Shown here in pieces: positions 46,441 to 58,010 of a stretch of DNA of 64,000 nt. Origin of the DNA: Timema cristinae (taxonomy: Eukaryota > Arthropoda > Insecta > Phasmatodea > Timematidae). Position 1 is the stretch's first letter. Each line of letters opens with the position of its first letter. Where the stretch lies: NCBI GenBank assembly GCA_039000515.1, contig JBCFYV010000012.1:126610132-126674131 (forward strand), read 5' to 3'. The position numbers and the translations under genes are program-made. The notes beneath the pieces were generated by a model, which made no database searches, was not told the DNA's origin, and saw nothing but the letters and a program-made list of their open reading frames with translations.

Positions 46441-47196
46441 ACAAGTTTAGCAACAGTGGTCGGTAGTATCTTCTTGCCACAGACACCACCTTCACACGTA
46501 ACTACAAGTTTAGCAACAGTGGTCGGTAGTATCTTCTTGCCACAGACACCACCTTCACACGTAACTACAAGTTTAGCAACAGTGGTCGGTAGTGTCTTCT
46601 TGCCACAGACACCACCTTCACACGTAACTACAAGTTTAGCAACAGTGGTCGGTAGTATCTTCTTGCCACAGACACCACCTTCACACGTAACTACAAGTTT
46701 AGCAACAGTGGTCGGTAGTATCTTCTTGCCACAGACACCACCTTCACACGTAACTACAAGTTTAGCAACAGTGGTCGGTAGTATCTTCTTGCCACAGACA
46801 CCACCTTCACACGTAACTACAAGTTTAGCAACAGTGGTCGGTAGTATCTTCTTGCCACAGACACCACCTTCACACGTAACTACAAGTTTAGCAACAGTGG
46901 TCGGTAGTATCTTCTTGCCACAGACACCACCTTCACACGTAACTACAAGTTTAGCAACAGTGGTCGGTAGTATCTTCTTGCCACAGACACCACCTTCACA
47001 CGTAACTACAAGTTTAGCAACAGTGGTCGGTAGTATCTTCTTGCCACAGACACCACCTTCACACGTAACTACAAGTTTAGCAACAGTGGTCGGTAGTATC
47101 TTCTTGCCACAGACACCACCTTCACACGTAACTACAAGTTTAGCAACAGTGGTCGGTAGTGTCTTCTTGCCACAGACACCACCTTCACACGTAACT
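46441..47196. repeat. 63-bp minisatellite, exactly 12 near-identical copies
   Basis: The unit begins ACAAGTTTAGCAACAGTGGT and ends TTCACACGTAACT. All 12 units are the same length; the only difference I see is GTATC versus GTGTC (G in units 3 and 12). Because 63 is 21 codons, the frames do not cycle. The plus strand stays open at 46435-47244 (21-residue repeat with SLATVVGSIFLPQTPPSHVT) and the minus strand at 46362-47204 (VVTCEGGVCGKKILPTTVAK). No known domain matches either, and simultaneous openness on both strands argues that neither is necessarily coding. Confidence 0.96.
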
Positions 47197-47539
47197 GAAC
47201 ACAAGAATCTGTCAACAGTTGACAGAGAGAGAGAATCAAGATAAATCTGTTATCAATAGGACCTGAAGTTTCTTCAGAGGTGAGCTATTTAGGGACATTA
47301 TCATATCATGTTTTATATGGTCTAATAAGGGAAGGATAATAGGTGAGTTTTTTTTTTAAAACACAAGATAATATTTTAGAACAAATATTTTTAGTATTTT
47401 TACGAGACTAGAATTACTTTAACACCAATTATGTTTAATTGTTTTTAGAACATATTGTGCATATGAATATTACGACGAATTGTATTGAGTTGATGATGAT
47501 GATGATGATGAAAACTAATAGACTACTTTCTCACCTACT
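47197..47539. other. Unique spacer, no gene seen
   Basis: It includes a (GAT)n run near 47490-47512. No coding sequence is recognised. Confidence 0.5.
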
Positions 47540-47612
47540 GATGCTATGGGATTAGGAATTAGAAAGTTCATCGCTGCTCTTACAAAAGTACTTCACTTAG
47601 CCCTATCGTGTG
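47540..47612 (-). pseudogene. Non-LTR retrotransposon ORF, C-terminal end
   Basis: On the minus strand the frame reads STFVRAAMNFLIPNP, preceded by DRAK and a stop where family members have a Trp. This is the C-terminal DR-(x)-WRTFV-AAMN motif that ends many non-LTR retrotransposon polyproteins. It directly adjoins the 46-bp array, which is made of the sequence that normally precedes this motif. Confidence 0.7.
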
Positions 47613-48716
47613 ATAGCTATATCCAGTCCACCTCATTACATCCTATCCCTATCTTGAGATAGTTCTATCCAGTCCACCTCATCACACCCTATCCCTATCT
47701 TGAGTTAGTTCTATCCAGTCCACCTCATTACACCCTATCCCTATCTTGAGCTAGTTCTATCCAGTCCACCTCATTACACCATATCTCTATCTTGAGTTAG
47801 TTCTATCCAGTCCACCTCATCACACCCTATCCCTATCTTGAGTTAGTTCTATCCAGTCCACCTCATTACACCCTATCCCTATCTTGAGCTAGCTATATCC
47901 AGTCCACCTCATCCACACCCTATCCCTATCTTGAGTTAGTTCTATCCAGTCCACCTCATTACACCCTATCCCTATCTTGAGCTAGTTCTATCCAGTCCAC
48001 CTCATCACACCCTATCCCTATCTTGAGTTAGTTCTATCCAGTCCACCTCATTACACCCTATCCCTATCTTGAGTTAGTTTATCCAGTCCACCTCATTACA
48101 CCATATCTCTATCTTGAGTTAGTTCTATCCAGTCCACCTCATCACACCCTATCCCTATCTTGAGTTAGTTCTATCCAGTCCACCTCATTACACCCTATCC
48201 CTATCTTGAGCTAGCTATATCCAGTCCACCTCATCACACCCTATCCCTATCTTGAGTTAGTTCTATCCAGTCCACCTCATTACACCATATCTCTATCTTG
48301 AGTTAGTTCTATCCAGTCCACCTCATCACACCCTATCCCTATCTTGAGTTAGTTCTATCCAGTCCACCTCATTACACCCTATCCCTATCTTGAGCTATCT
48401 ATATCCAGTCCACCTCATTACACCCTATCCCTATCTTGAGCTATCTATATCCAGTCCACCTCATTACACCCTATCCCTATCTTGAGCTAGCTATATCCAG
48501 TCCACCTCATTACACCCTATCCCTATCTTGAGCTAGCTATATCCAGTCCACCTCATTACACCCTATCCCTATCTTGAGCTATCTATATCCAGTCCACCTC
48601 ATTACACCCTATCCCTATCTTGAGCTAGCTATATCCAGTCCACCTCATTACACCCTATCCCTATCTTGAGCTATCTATATCCAGTCCACCTCATTACAAC
48701 CTATCCCTATCTTGTA
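47612..48716 (-). repeat. 46-bp minisatellite from a LINE ORF, about 24 copies
   Basis: On the plus strand the unit is CTATCCCTATCTTGAGTTAG, TTCTATCCAGTCCACCTC and ATTACACC. Reverse-complemented it encodes, across a frame change, RWTG/D and ELAQDRDR, motifs from the end of a non-LTR retrotransposon polyprotein. The same unit forms the array at 54026-55166 in the opposite orientation and occurs once at 13427. TATCTATATCC and TAGTTCTATCC types are clustered. Confidence 0.92.
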
Positions 48717-50734
48717 CTAGTACTATACAAACTAGTTCATTGAACTCAACATTCTTTTAAAAAATGTACATATTTTTAGAATAAATTTTCGACTTATCTT
48801 ATTACTTATTATTTTATCAACACTTCCGAAAATACAAGTAAAAATTCATCGCTTGAAGGTGATTAAACGGTATCTAAGAATGTGTAATTATGTTTTGAAG
48901 TCTTAGTTCCCTTTCAAATATATATTGCTAATCAACATTTAAAAAATATGTAGTTGCGCTTGTACTGTATATCCAAATCTTAGTTTTATCAAAATATATA
49001 GATAAAGAGCACGCGCCAATTACGAATTTAACAAGTATGATTTCCCCGATGTCAATCTTTCTAATTACTTTTGGTCTCTTGTTTTTTAACAGACAGTTGG
49101 TTCCGGTGTTCTTTAATGATCCTTCATGAATATAGAACAGACACGATCCAGTGTTATAGCATTCCTATCTTCACCTACAGGTGTAAAAATAACAAAAGAA
49201 CTTCAGTAGGCGTATATTAGTGTACCCTGTAGCCTCTTATTGGCGTAAACACCCGGGTAATAGCTTCAAGACAGACCTGCTAGCTGCTTGCTTACTAACG
49301 TAAGGTCTACTCAAGTCAAGTTACGTCGATAGTTAAGCTAGTAGACCTACAATAGACTTACGTCATACACGCTTTTAATTTTCGCGAATTCAATTAAGTC
49401 ATTAGATTGTCTGCTTAAGGGTCGCGGGTTTGATTCCCTGGAGGTTGGGGTCAAAATCAGGGCCCAACCTTAATAAATGTCGTTATAAAATATAAACGTG
49501 CTTAGAACTAACGATCTTTAGTGATTTCTCTATTTACTCAAATAGAAAATTACAAAACATAAACTAATGTTTAAGATTCGATTAACTAGCTCCAGTTCAA
49601 TTTAAATCCTGGGTATTTGTATACATTTAGCTTTTTATATAGTATATTCAATGAAATGAGAATTCATCAGAAATATCGTGTATTTAAAAAGAATATTTTA
49701 TTATGTTTTTCAATATAAAATCTTAAGGCATGGAGAGATAAATGATTACAACCACTCAACACTAAGATAACAGCTAAGGAAAATATTTTTTTTTAAAGAA
49801 CTGGAGTTAAAGTTGGATAATCTAGATCTGCCTTAGCATAATTAGCTAGATAATGTAACCAAGCGTTCACTTGGAGGTAAGATGGAACTAGAATGAAAAA
49901 CCAGCCTAATAGCACACGTTCAGGTTGAACTTTCGGCCTAGAGCATCAATATGGCGGGAGCAGGCCTTCGTTGATAATTCACTAACTTTAAATACACGTT
50001 TTCACGTCTCTAAATTGTTGAAAGGAAGAGACCTATAAAAATCAAATGAGTAAAACATATCGGCCTTATTAAGAAATATTGAATATTCGAAAAAAGTTGC
50101 TCGAAGAAACACGTGAAGAAAGTAAATCATTTGCATAACATTAATGAAAGGAACACACAGCAATATCAATTAACAGAGTACAATGGATAAATAAATAGAG
50201 TAGAATGCGTGGCAGCTGATATTAGTGTACAGGCTGTCCCACAACATGATGTCCATAGTACAGTCACGTGTCTGGAGAATGTCAAATAAACCCCCGGCCT
50301 ACACCTATTTACAACAGTTGTACAACTACAGGCAGGGAAATGTTGTAAGAAACGTAACGATATCAAAAGAAAGGGCAGGACATTTATCCAAATATTATGT
50401 TTTTAGTGTAATTTTTATATACGAAAATATCTATGTCTTTACTTTCAATTGTGATCGTAAAAAATAAGTTGAGCTCGATATTTTGATAAATGTCGGCGTT
50501 TCATGAACCCCTGAAACTGAAAAAGTGTGTCTGTCTGTCTGTCTGTCTGCATCTAAGCCCACGGCCGAAACCATTTTACTGATCGAGATAAAACTTTGGT
50601 ACCTAGGGTTTTGTTAAGGGTTGGAACTTGATATCAAACACTAAAATTAAGGGTTGTTTATTGAAGGGCAAAACGAAATCAAATCTTGTTAGAAACCCGC
50701 TCTAACAATTTTAATTAAATTTAGTCTGTAGGCC
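48717..50734. other. AT-rich unique DNA, no gene recognised
   Basis: About 2 kb without a gene. A tRNA-like B box (GCGGGTTTGATTCCCTGGAG, near 49426) lies in a degenerate SINE-like context at 49390-49460. A (TCTG)n run occurs at about 50528-50550 inside sequence that resembles transposon-derived DNA. Small overlapping frames at 50166-50467 have no recognisable domain. Confidence 0.5.
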
Positions 50735-51592
50735 CTATGTAACATTATGTAACACTATGTAACACTATGTAACACTGTGTAACGTTATGTAACACTGTGT
50801 AACACTGTGTAACACTATGTAACACTGTGTAACACTATGTAACACTGTGTAACACTGTGTAACACTATGTAACACTGTGTAACACTGTGTAACACTATGT
50901 ACACTGTGTAACACTATGTAACACTATGTAACACTATGTAACACTGTGTAACACTATGTAACACTGTGTAATACTATGTAACACTATGCAACACTGTGTA
51001 ACACTATGTAACACTATGTAACACCATGTAACACTGTGTAACACTATGTAATACTATGTAACACTATGTAACACTGTGTAACACTATGTAACACTGTGTA
51101 ACACTATGTAACACTGTGTAACACTATGTAACATTGTGTAATACTATGTAACACTGTGTAACACTATGTAACACTGTGTAACGCCATGTAACACTGTGTA
51201 ACACTATGTAACACTGTGTAACACTATTTAACACTGTGTAACACTATGTAACACTCTGTAACACTATGTAACACTATGTAATACTATGTAACACTGTGTA
51301 ACACTATGTAACACTGTGTAACACTATGTAACACTATGTAACACTGTGTAACACTGTGTAACACTATGTAACACTGTTTAACATTATGTAACACTATGTA
51401 ACACTATGTAATACTATGTAACACTATGTAACACTGTGTAACACTATGTAACACTATGTAACACTGTGTAACACTATGTAACACTGTGTAATACTATGTA
51501 ACACTGTGTAACACCATGTAACACTGTGTAACACTGTGTAGCACTATGTAACACTGTGTAACACTATGTAACACTATGTAACACTATGAACA
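50735..51592. repeat. 10-bp minisatellite, about 85 copies
   Basis: The unit is AACACTATGT or AACACTGTGT. The period is almost unbroken for 850 bp (one 9-bp unit near 50900), and A and G at the variable site alternate irregularly. The 10-bp period is close to the DNA helical repeat. Confidence 0.96.
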
Positions 51593-52010
51593 AAATTGTT
51601 ACTCTTGTTTTCCCGTGGAAATTTCTTTTAAGGTACTTTATATCAGCGTAGATTTCCAATTTCGATAATATCCCCGCAAATATTTCGATCATATCTCCGC
51701 CACTATTTCGAGCACGAAATAACACATTACTGTACATTTCTTACCGGTTGTTCTCAACGGGTTCGAACCATGGCCTCTTACCTTAAATAACGAGAATAAA
51801 TGTTTGGTGATCGAAAACAAGGTGCTTCTGAAGATACTTGGTCTAAAAATGGATGAAGATAGTGGGGAGTGAAGGAGGCTACATAATGATGCGCTGTACT
51901 CATCACCAGGCATTGGTAAGGTAATAAAATTTCGCAGGTTAAGGCGGTCGGGTAATTCAGCGCGAATGGGATCTAGAACTCGTCAGTATGACGCATCCTC
52001 GACTTCTGAA
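51593..52010. other. Unique DNA with a SINE-like trace
   Basis: ACGGGTTCGAACCATGGCCT near 51758 is a minus-strand B-box-like sequence. The segment 51855-51930 (GTGGGGAGTGAAGGAGGCTA) resembles 53868-53945 (TTGGAGAGTGAAGGAGGTTA), so both are degenerate copies of one dispersed repeat. Confidence 0.5.
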
Positions 52011-52805
52011 CGTGATTGGTGTTCGTCTTTGGTAATGTATGACGTCATCTCTCGACTGTCTGGAACGTTGGTTGGTGGTTCGTCTTTTGTGAAATGTATT
52101 GACGTCATCTCTCGACTGTCTGGAACGTTGGTTGGTGGTTCGTCTTCTTGTGAAATGTATTGACGTCATCTCTCGACTGTCTGGAACGTTGGTTGGTGGT
52201 TCGTCTTTTGTAAATGTATTGACGTCATCTCTCGACTGTCTGGAACGTTGGTTGGTGGTTCGTCTTCTTGTTAAATGTATTGACGTCATCTCTCGACTGT
52301 CTGGAACGTTGGTTGGTGGTTCGTCTTGTTGGTGAAATGTATTGACGTCATCTCTCGACTGTCTGGAACGTTGGTTGGTGGTTCGTCTTTTGTGAATGTA
52401 TTGACGTCATCTCTCGACTGTCTGGAACGTTGGTTGGTGGTTCGTCTTTTGGAAATGTATTGACGTCATCTCTCGACTGTCTGGAACGTTGGTTGGTGGT
52501 TCGTCTTCTTGTGAAATGTATTGACGTCATCTCTCGACTGTCTGGAACGTTGGTTGGTGTTCGTCTTCTTGTGAATGTATTGACGTCATCTCTCGACTGT
52601 CTGGAACGTTGGTTGGTGGTTCGTCTTCTTGTGAAATGTATTGACGTCATCTCTCGACTGTCTGGAACGTTGGTTGGTGGTTCGTCTTGTTGGTAAATGT
52701 ATTGACGTCATCTCTCGACTGTCTGGAACGTTGGTTGGTGGTTCGTCTTCTTGTGAAATGTATTGACGTCATCCCTAGACGTTGATTGGTGGTTCGTCTT
52801 CTTGT
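52011..52805. repeat. About 60-bp minisatellite with 13 CRE palindromes
   Basis: The unit begins TATTGACGTCATCTCTCGAC and continues TGTCTGGAACGTTGGTTGG. Length varies from 57 to 62 bp because of small losses in the CTTCTTGTGAAAT part. Each of 13 units holds TGACGTCA, the perfect cAMP-response-element palindrome, which never varies although adjacent bases do. Small frames on both strands are artefacts. Confidence 0.95.
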
Positions 52806-53985
52806 GAAGTGAGATCATTAGATCACGGGGTCCCATCATGCCCCGGCCAGGCCAGACAAGAGGGGGGCACATCCCCAATAACATTACTCTGAGCAGAAAC
52901 TATCAGCACTGTAGGATGAGAGCTATTCATTCAATTACATCCATTACTTATTGATTGATTTATTGATTGATTAGAACCCGATGTTAATGGTCTCTAACAG
53001 GCTAAGTGTAATATGTTTTTATAAGAATCCGTAGCACAACTTCCTTCGGAGGGGAAGTAAATCCGTCGGTCCCGTGTCGAATGTGACTTGTGGAAGAACC
53101 CTGGAAGATACCTTTCCTGCAAAGTTTGTAGACACTTTCTCGCTCCCTCGTAGAAATTCAGTACGGAAGTCAACAGGAAACCACAGCTCGACTTCCCGGC
53201 CACATGTGTGTTCTCCCAGATGGAGTGAGTGGGTGCAGTGAGTGGCCAACTGAAGGGCTGAGCGAGGAAGCTCTCACCAGGACCAAACTTTGGGTCTAGT
53301 ACTCACAATCATGGCGCTCATTCCGAGACTTAGAGGGATCGACAACCAAGCTTCAAACACCCTCTTAACCGGGCAACGGTTGCCAATCAGTTCCGTGCTT
53401 ACACGAACATTCCGTACCAAGGAGATCCACAACGCCGGAAAATGAACTATGTAGGCCTACATACATTTATGGGACATCCTGTATTTCTCGGTGGCATTAT
53501 CTTGTGTTTCTATCTAGATCCGAATGTTCCTTAGCGTTATCTGCGTTATTTAAAAAACAACAACTACAGGGATAGAAAGATGCAGACGTAATAATTGTTC
53601 TTGATGATAACTCTAGATCTCTCTTAGGCTTACGGTAGCCGAATAGCAGTGAACGACTGACTTGTGCGCATGCGTGGACTGTTGCAAAATGTTTGAGGGT
53701 AGTAAATTCTTGTTCGATCAACACACATATTATCAGATGTGCATAGATCCCATGGCGCGAAATATGCATTATCTTGTCTGGGTACAAAACATTTGTTTCA
53801 TCGAGGTCTCTTGGTCTCTTACCTCACATGGTGCTTAGGAAGACGTTCGGTCAAAAGGGGATACATATATTGGAGAGTGAAGGAGGTTACATAAAGATGA
53901 GCTATATACCCCTGTACTCATTACCAGACATTTTCAAGGTAGTCAAAATGTGCAGCGTGAAAGGGAGATTTTAGAACCTTGTTCA
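52806..53985. other. Unique and dispersed-repeat DNA, no gene recognised
   Basis: Positions 53030-53105 match 19505-19580 in inverted orientation (CAACTTCCTTCGGAGGGGAA), so 53030-53450 may be part of a moderately repeated element. Frames at 52994-53249 (minus) overlap it. Positions 53868-53945 pair with 51855-51930. No protein family is recognisable. Confidence 0.5.
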
Positions 53986-54013
53986 GGGACTGACTGGTAG
54001 AGCCAATGGGAAG

Positions 54014-54055
54014 AGACCAATGGGAAGACCTAGTGTAATGAGGTGGACTGGATAG
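54014..54055 (+). pseudogene. Non-LTR retrotransposon ORF fragment (GRP-RW motif)
   Basis: The frame reads RPMGRPSVMRWTG then a stop. R-(x)2-GRP-(x)2-RW is the conserved segment shortly before the C-terminus of many non-LTR retrotransposon polyproteins. The 46-bp array starts inside this motif, and the missing C-terminal motif appears after the array at 55161. Confidence 0.7.
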
Positions 54056-55166
54056 AACCAACTCCAGATAGGATAGGTGTAATGAGGTGGACTGGCTAGA
54101 ACCAGCTCAAGATAGAGATAGGGTGTAATGAGGTGGACTGGCTAGAACTAGCTCAAGATAGAGATAGGGTGTTAGTGAGGTAGACTGGATAGAACTAGCT
54201 CAAGATAGAGATAGGGTGTATTGAGGTGGACTGGATAGAACTAGCTCAAGATAGAGATAGGGTGTAATGAGGTGGACTGGATAGAACTAGCTCAATATAG
54301 AGATAGGGTGTAATGAGGTGGACTGGATAGAACTAGCTCAAGATAGAGATAGGGTGTAATGAGGTGGACTGGATAGAACTAGCTCATTATAGGGATAGGG
54401 TAATGAGGTGGACTGGATAGAACTAGCTCAAGATAGGGATAGGGTGTAATGAGGTGGACTGGATAGAACTAGCTCATTATAGGGATAGGGTGTAATGAGG
54501 TGGACTGGATAGAAATAGCTCATTATAGGGATAGGGTGTAATGAGGTGGACTGGATAGAACTAGCTCAAGATAGAGATAGGGTGTAATGAGGTGGACTGG
54601 ATAGAACTAGCTCAAGATAGAGATAGGGTGTAATGAGGACACTGGATAAACTATCTCAAGATAGAGATAGGGTGTAATGAGGTGGACTGGATAAAACTAT
54701 CTCAAGATAGAGATAGGGTGTATGAGGTGGACTGGATAGAACTAGCTCAAGATAGAGATAGGGTGTAATGAGGTGGACTGGATAGAACTAGCTCAAGATA
54801 GAGATAGGGTGTAATGAGGGACACTGGATAGAACTATCTCAAGATAGAGATAGGGTGTAATGAGGTGGACTGGATAGAACTAGCTCAAGATAGAAATAGG
54901 GTAATGAGGACACTGGTAGAACTATCTCAAGATAGAGATAGGGTGTAATGAGGTAGACTGGATAGAACTAGCTCAATATAGAGTAGGGTGTAATGAGGTG
55001 GACTGGATAGAAATAGCTCATTATAGGGATAGGGTGTAATGAGGACAGGATAGAACTATCTCAAGATAGAGATAGGGTGTATGAAGTAGACTGGTAGAAC
55101 TAGCTCAATATAGAGATAGGGTGTAATGAGGTGGACTGGATAGAAATAGCTCATTATAGGGATAGG
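54026..55166 (+). repeat. 46-bp minisatellite from a LINE ORF, about 25 copies
   Basis: The plus-strand unit is GTGTAATGAGGTGGACTGGA, TAGAACTAGCTCAAGATAG and AGATAGG, the inverted equivalent of the array at 47612-48716. Reading frames give RW-TG/D and ELAQDRDR. Several units have lost 1-4 bases. Variants TCATTATAGGG and TCAAGATAGAG are interspersed. Confidence 0.93.
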
Positions 55167-55202
55167 TGGCGTACTTTTGTAAGTGCGGCAATGAACCTTT
55201 GA
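55161..55202 (+). pseudogene. Non-LTR retrotransposon ORF, C-terminal end
   Basis: Directly after the array the frame reads DRWRTFVSAAMNL and a TGA stop at 55200-55202, the intact C-terminal motif of the retrotransposon polyprotein. With the GRPSVMRW motif at 54014 it brackets the satellite on both sides. Confidence 0.75.
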
Positions 55203-57245
55203 CTTGCTAATGCCATAAAGTAATTAAGTAATTTATTTTCACTATTGATTGTTAGTTTCTTACAGTAAGAATATTACCATTTTTCTAAAACTATAATTCC
55301 TAAATAGATATAAAATATTCTACATTGTAGCGAGACTATTGGCTATTGTTTTATATAAATTCCTTATTTTCTTGGTTTTAACCCCAAGTTATTATTTATT
55401 TGAACATAGGGTTAAGAATTAAATAATTATTTGTGTTTAAATCACGTTTGGTGAGAGTTTGTTAATCTTGAAGTATTTCTGAGACAGTTGAGGTTGACTT
55501 GGGAGGGGGATAAAGTTGATCTAGTCTAATAGATGATATTGTGATTGATAACTGTGGCGTGTTTTGACTGACATTTGAGTAAAGGACTGTAAAGGGGGGG
55601 GGGGGGTGTTCACGTGGCAGGAAGGGGCAGGTGGAAGGGTTAGCACCACCTCCAGGTGAGAGAATAAGAACTGCACATAAATAATAATTACACATTAGAA
55701 GAGGAATCTACTTCCGGTAGTGACGAGCAGGTTCGACAGGATACAGGATACTGGATACTGGATACTGGATACAGGGAGCAAGTGAGGGTGGCTGGACCTG
55801 TACTGCTCCCTGGATACTGCTCTCTTATCTTCAATACCTTGTTTATTGGTCAGTTTTACTTTCAGGGTTCCGGATATCCTAATCTGACCCTGGTCATTTG
55901 AAAGTCACGTGATCAACAGGGTCCAGATTTTGATGATAAGTCATCTTTTTTTATGCATCACAGACAATGCCCTTGGACACATAAACTCTGTTCATCATTC
56001 CTTGTTGTTGAAATGTATATTTTATAGGTCATAGGTCATGGTTGTATTTTTTTGTTTGTTTATTCCATTTTGAAATCGAAAGTAATATGTTCTTGGTTTG
56101 CTTAATTTTTAAGTCATTTTAGTCATTTTTGAGTAATGTTAAGGTATTCATGTTGAGTAAATATATTTTTAAATACTGTCGATATTTAATAAATGTAAAC
56201 AGATTCAAACATAAGGTTGTTATCCCCCAGTTGTCGAATAAGAAGACGCTGTAGGCCTGAACTTTGTATCCTCTTTGCTTGCTTGGATGTAGAATACACA
56301 TTCCTGTACAGACTGCAGCAAATAATTTAAATTGAATCATATTTTTGTCACATCGCCGCTTCTGTCGTTCTCAGTTCGGGTTGAGGGTAGATCTCCAAAT
56401 CCAGATTACAACCAAGGCCCCAAGACACCGACAAATGATGCAGTGAAAAAGCTTCTTCTATAATATTATTATTAATAAACTGCCGAGGGCTTTCTGTTGG
56501 AAATATTTGATCTGGTTAATTCAGAGCCGCTCAACTAACTGAAGTGATATCGATACGAACAATATGTTATTTTTTTAGAATAGAATATCTATTCACCGGT
56601 TTATACGTTTAGGTTAATAGTTTTTGAAGCTTCGGGCCCGTTCACTTTTTTACCACGCAACCTTCCAATTGTAACGCTGGGATGTTCTTTGTCGACTTTC
56701 CGCCGCTTTCGGCAGTGACCTACATTTTGTTCACTTTGATATCGAGTAACAAAAGGGGAAAGATTACCAAATCCCCGTAAGGACATCAACAAGGCAAATG
56801 GTACAATTACGAGCTCATCTTTCGAGTACCAACGACATTTATAGGGCTCTTTGTACAGTGAGACAGTTTATTCGGAAATTAAATTCAGATTATATATATA
56901 TATATATATTTTAAAACATTCCAATTTTTGTTATTATATATTAATTTAGAATTAATGACATGTAATATTGTTAGGCGGGGCTTCGTGTCTCATTTGACTG
57001 GCCGGGTACTCGTTCTTTTACTCTCTCTCTCTTGCTATCGTTTTCCTCATTACTTTGTTCGTGTTGATGGTGAACTTTGGAAAACCTAAGATTTGTTTTT
57101 GTCCCACTTCTTACCACCCCTCCCCCATCCGATTGGGCATCACGTGTTTGTAATAACTACGATAGTGTTTTATGGATTAGGAAGACTGTATTATTTTATC
57201 GGTTTATTTTTTTATTTTGAGTTGTTGGCACGGTTTGAATGTTGA
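55203..57245. other. AT-rich DNA, no gene recognised
   Basis: It contains a G-run at 55596-55607, a short 10-bp repeat ATACTGGATA at 55740-55775, and an (AT)n run near 56892-56910. Minus frames at 56119-56340 and 56601-56792 have no recognisable domain. Confidence 0.5.
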
Positions 57246-57350
57246 AAGCAGAGAAAGTGTACCCGCATTTGCGTGGAAAACCATTTATAAAAAACCACGA
57301 TCTCCCCGTCATCGGCAGTCCAGTCTATTTGCCTTAGACACCAATAGACA
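57246..57350 (-). mobile_element. SINE fragment, minus strand
   Basis: GTGTACCCGCATTTGCGTGG is the complement of the SINE body, and CGATCTCCCCGTCATCGGCA is the complement of the head region. Confidence 0.6.
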
Positions 57351-57507
57351 CAATAGACCAATATTTGTAGTTGATTCAGTGAAAATAAATGAAGGAAGTC
57401 TGGAAAGTATGTAACCACAGCAATGGTTGACCAACATCAACTCTGACCCTGCCAGACGGTTTATTCAGAAATCAACAAGTTTCAAGTCAAATTATCGTGA
57501 GGGATCT

Positions 57508-57740
57508 GCTTCGGTGGCCGCGTGGTCTAAGGCGTCACTCTCGTGTTAGACTAGACTGCCCATGACAGGGAGATTGGGGTTCAAATCCAGGTCGGTTGTA
57601 CTGAAGGTGGTTTTTCCAAGTAGTTTTACACTCTACCTTCACACAGATATGGATGCATTAACTTTTAATTTAACCTTTCTCGTTACTAACTCATTAACAT
57701 AATTAGTATGACTATGCGTATAACCTGGTATTAAAAAGTA
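57508..57740 (+). mobile_element. Full-length tRNA-derived SINE
   Basis: The head CGGTGGCCGCGTGGTCTAAG and B box GGGGTTCAAATCCAGG near 57579 are the clearest in the window. The body has TCTACCTTCACACAGATATG and ends ATGCGTATAACCTGG without the usual GGGTAGTAAG. Confidence 0.85.
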
Positions 57741-57829
57741 TCAATCATCCCCCCTCCCCATAACCTCTCCCACTCCCTCTCACTCCAGGCCACAATAACT
57801 GAACACTCCAACTAGGCGGGGGTAGTTGG
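57741..57829. other. C-rich spacer
   Basis: A short C- and T-rich stretch between two SINEs. Confidence 0.5.
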
Positions 57830-58010
57830 ACCGGTGAGCACGTGGTTTGAATGTCAGGCTCACCTAATCTGGCTTGGAGTGTGCTCATAGATGTTTTCCT
57901 ACTTTCTCTGCACACACAGATACGGGTTTATTTCATCTAAATTCTACCCTCCTCATCCTTATTCTGCAAGTGGGTTTTCTGGATGGGTGGTAATATAGAG
58001 ATCCAATTAA
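57830..58010 (+). mobile_element. Degenerate SINE copy
   Basis: GTGAGCACGTGGTTTGAATG stands at the A-box position, and the body block TTTCTCTGCACACACAGATA and GGATGGGTGGTAATA follow. It pairs with 40005-40179. Confidence 0.6.

Noticed and set aside
57508..57600. tRNA gene
   Set aside because: Both pol III boxes are present but the stems do not pair properly, and the head is followed by a conserved SINE body found at several other loci.
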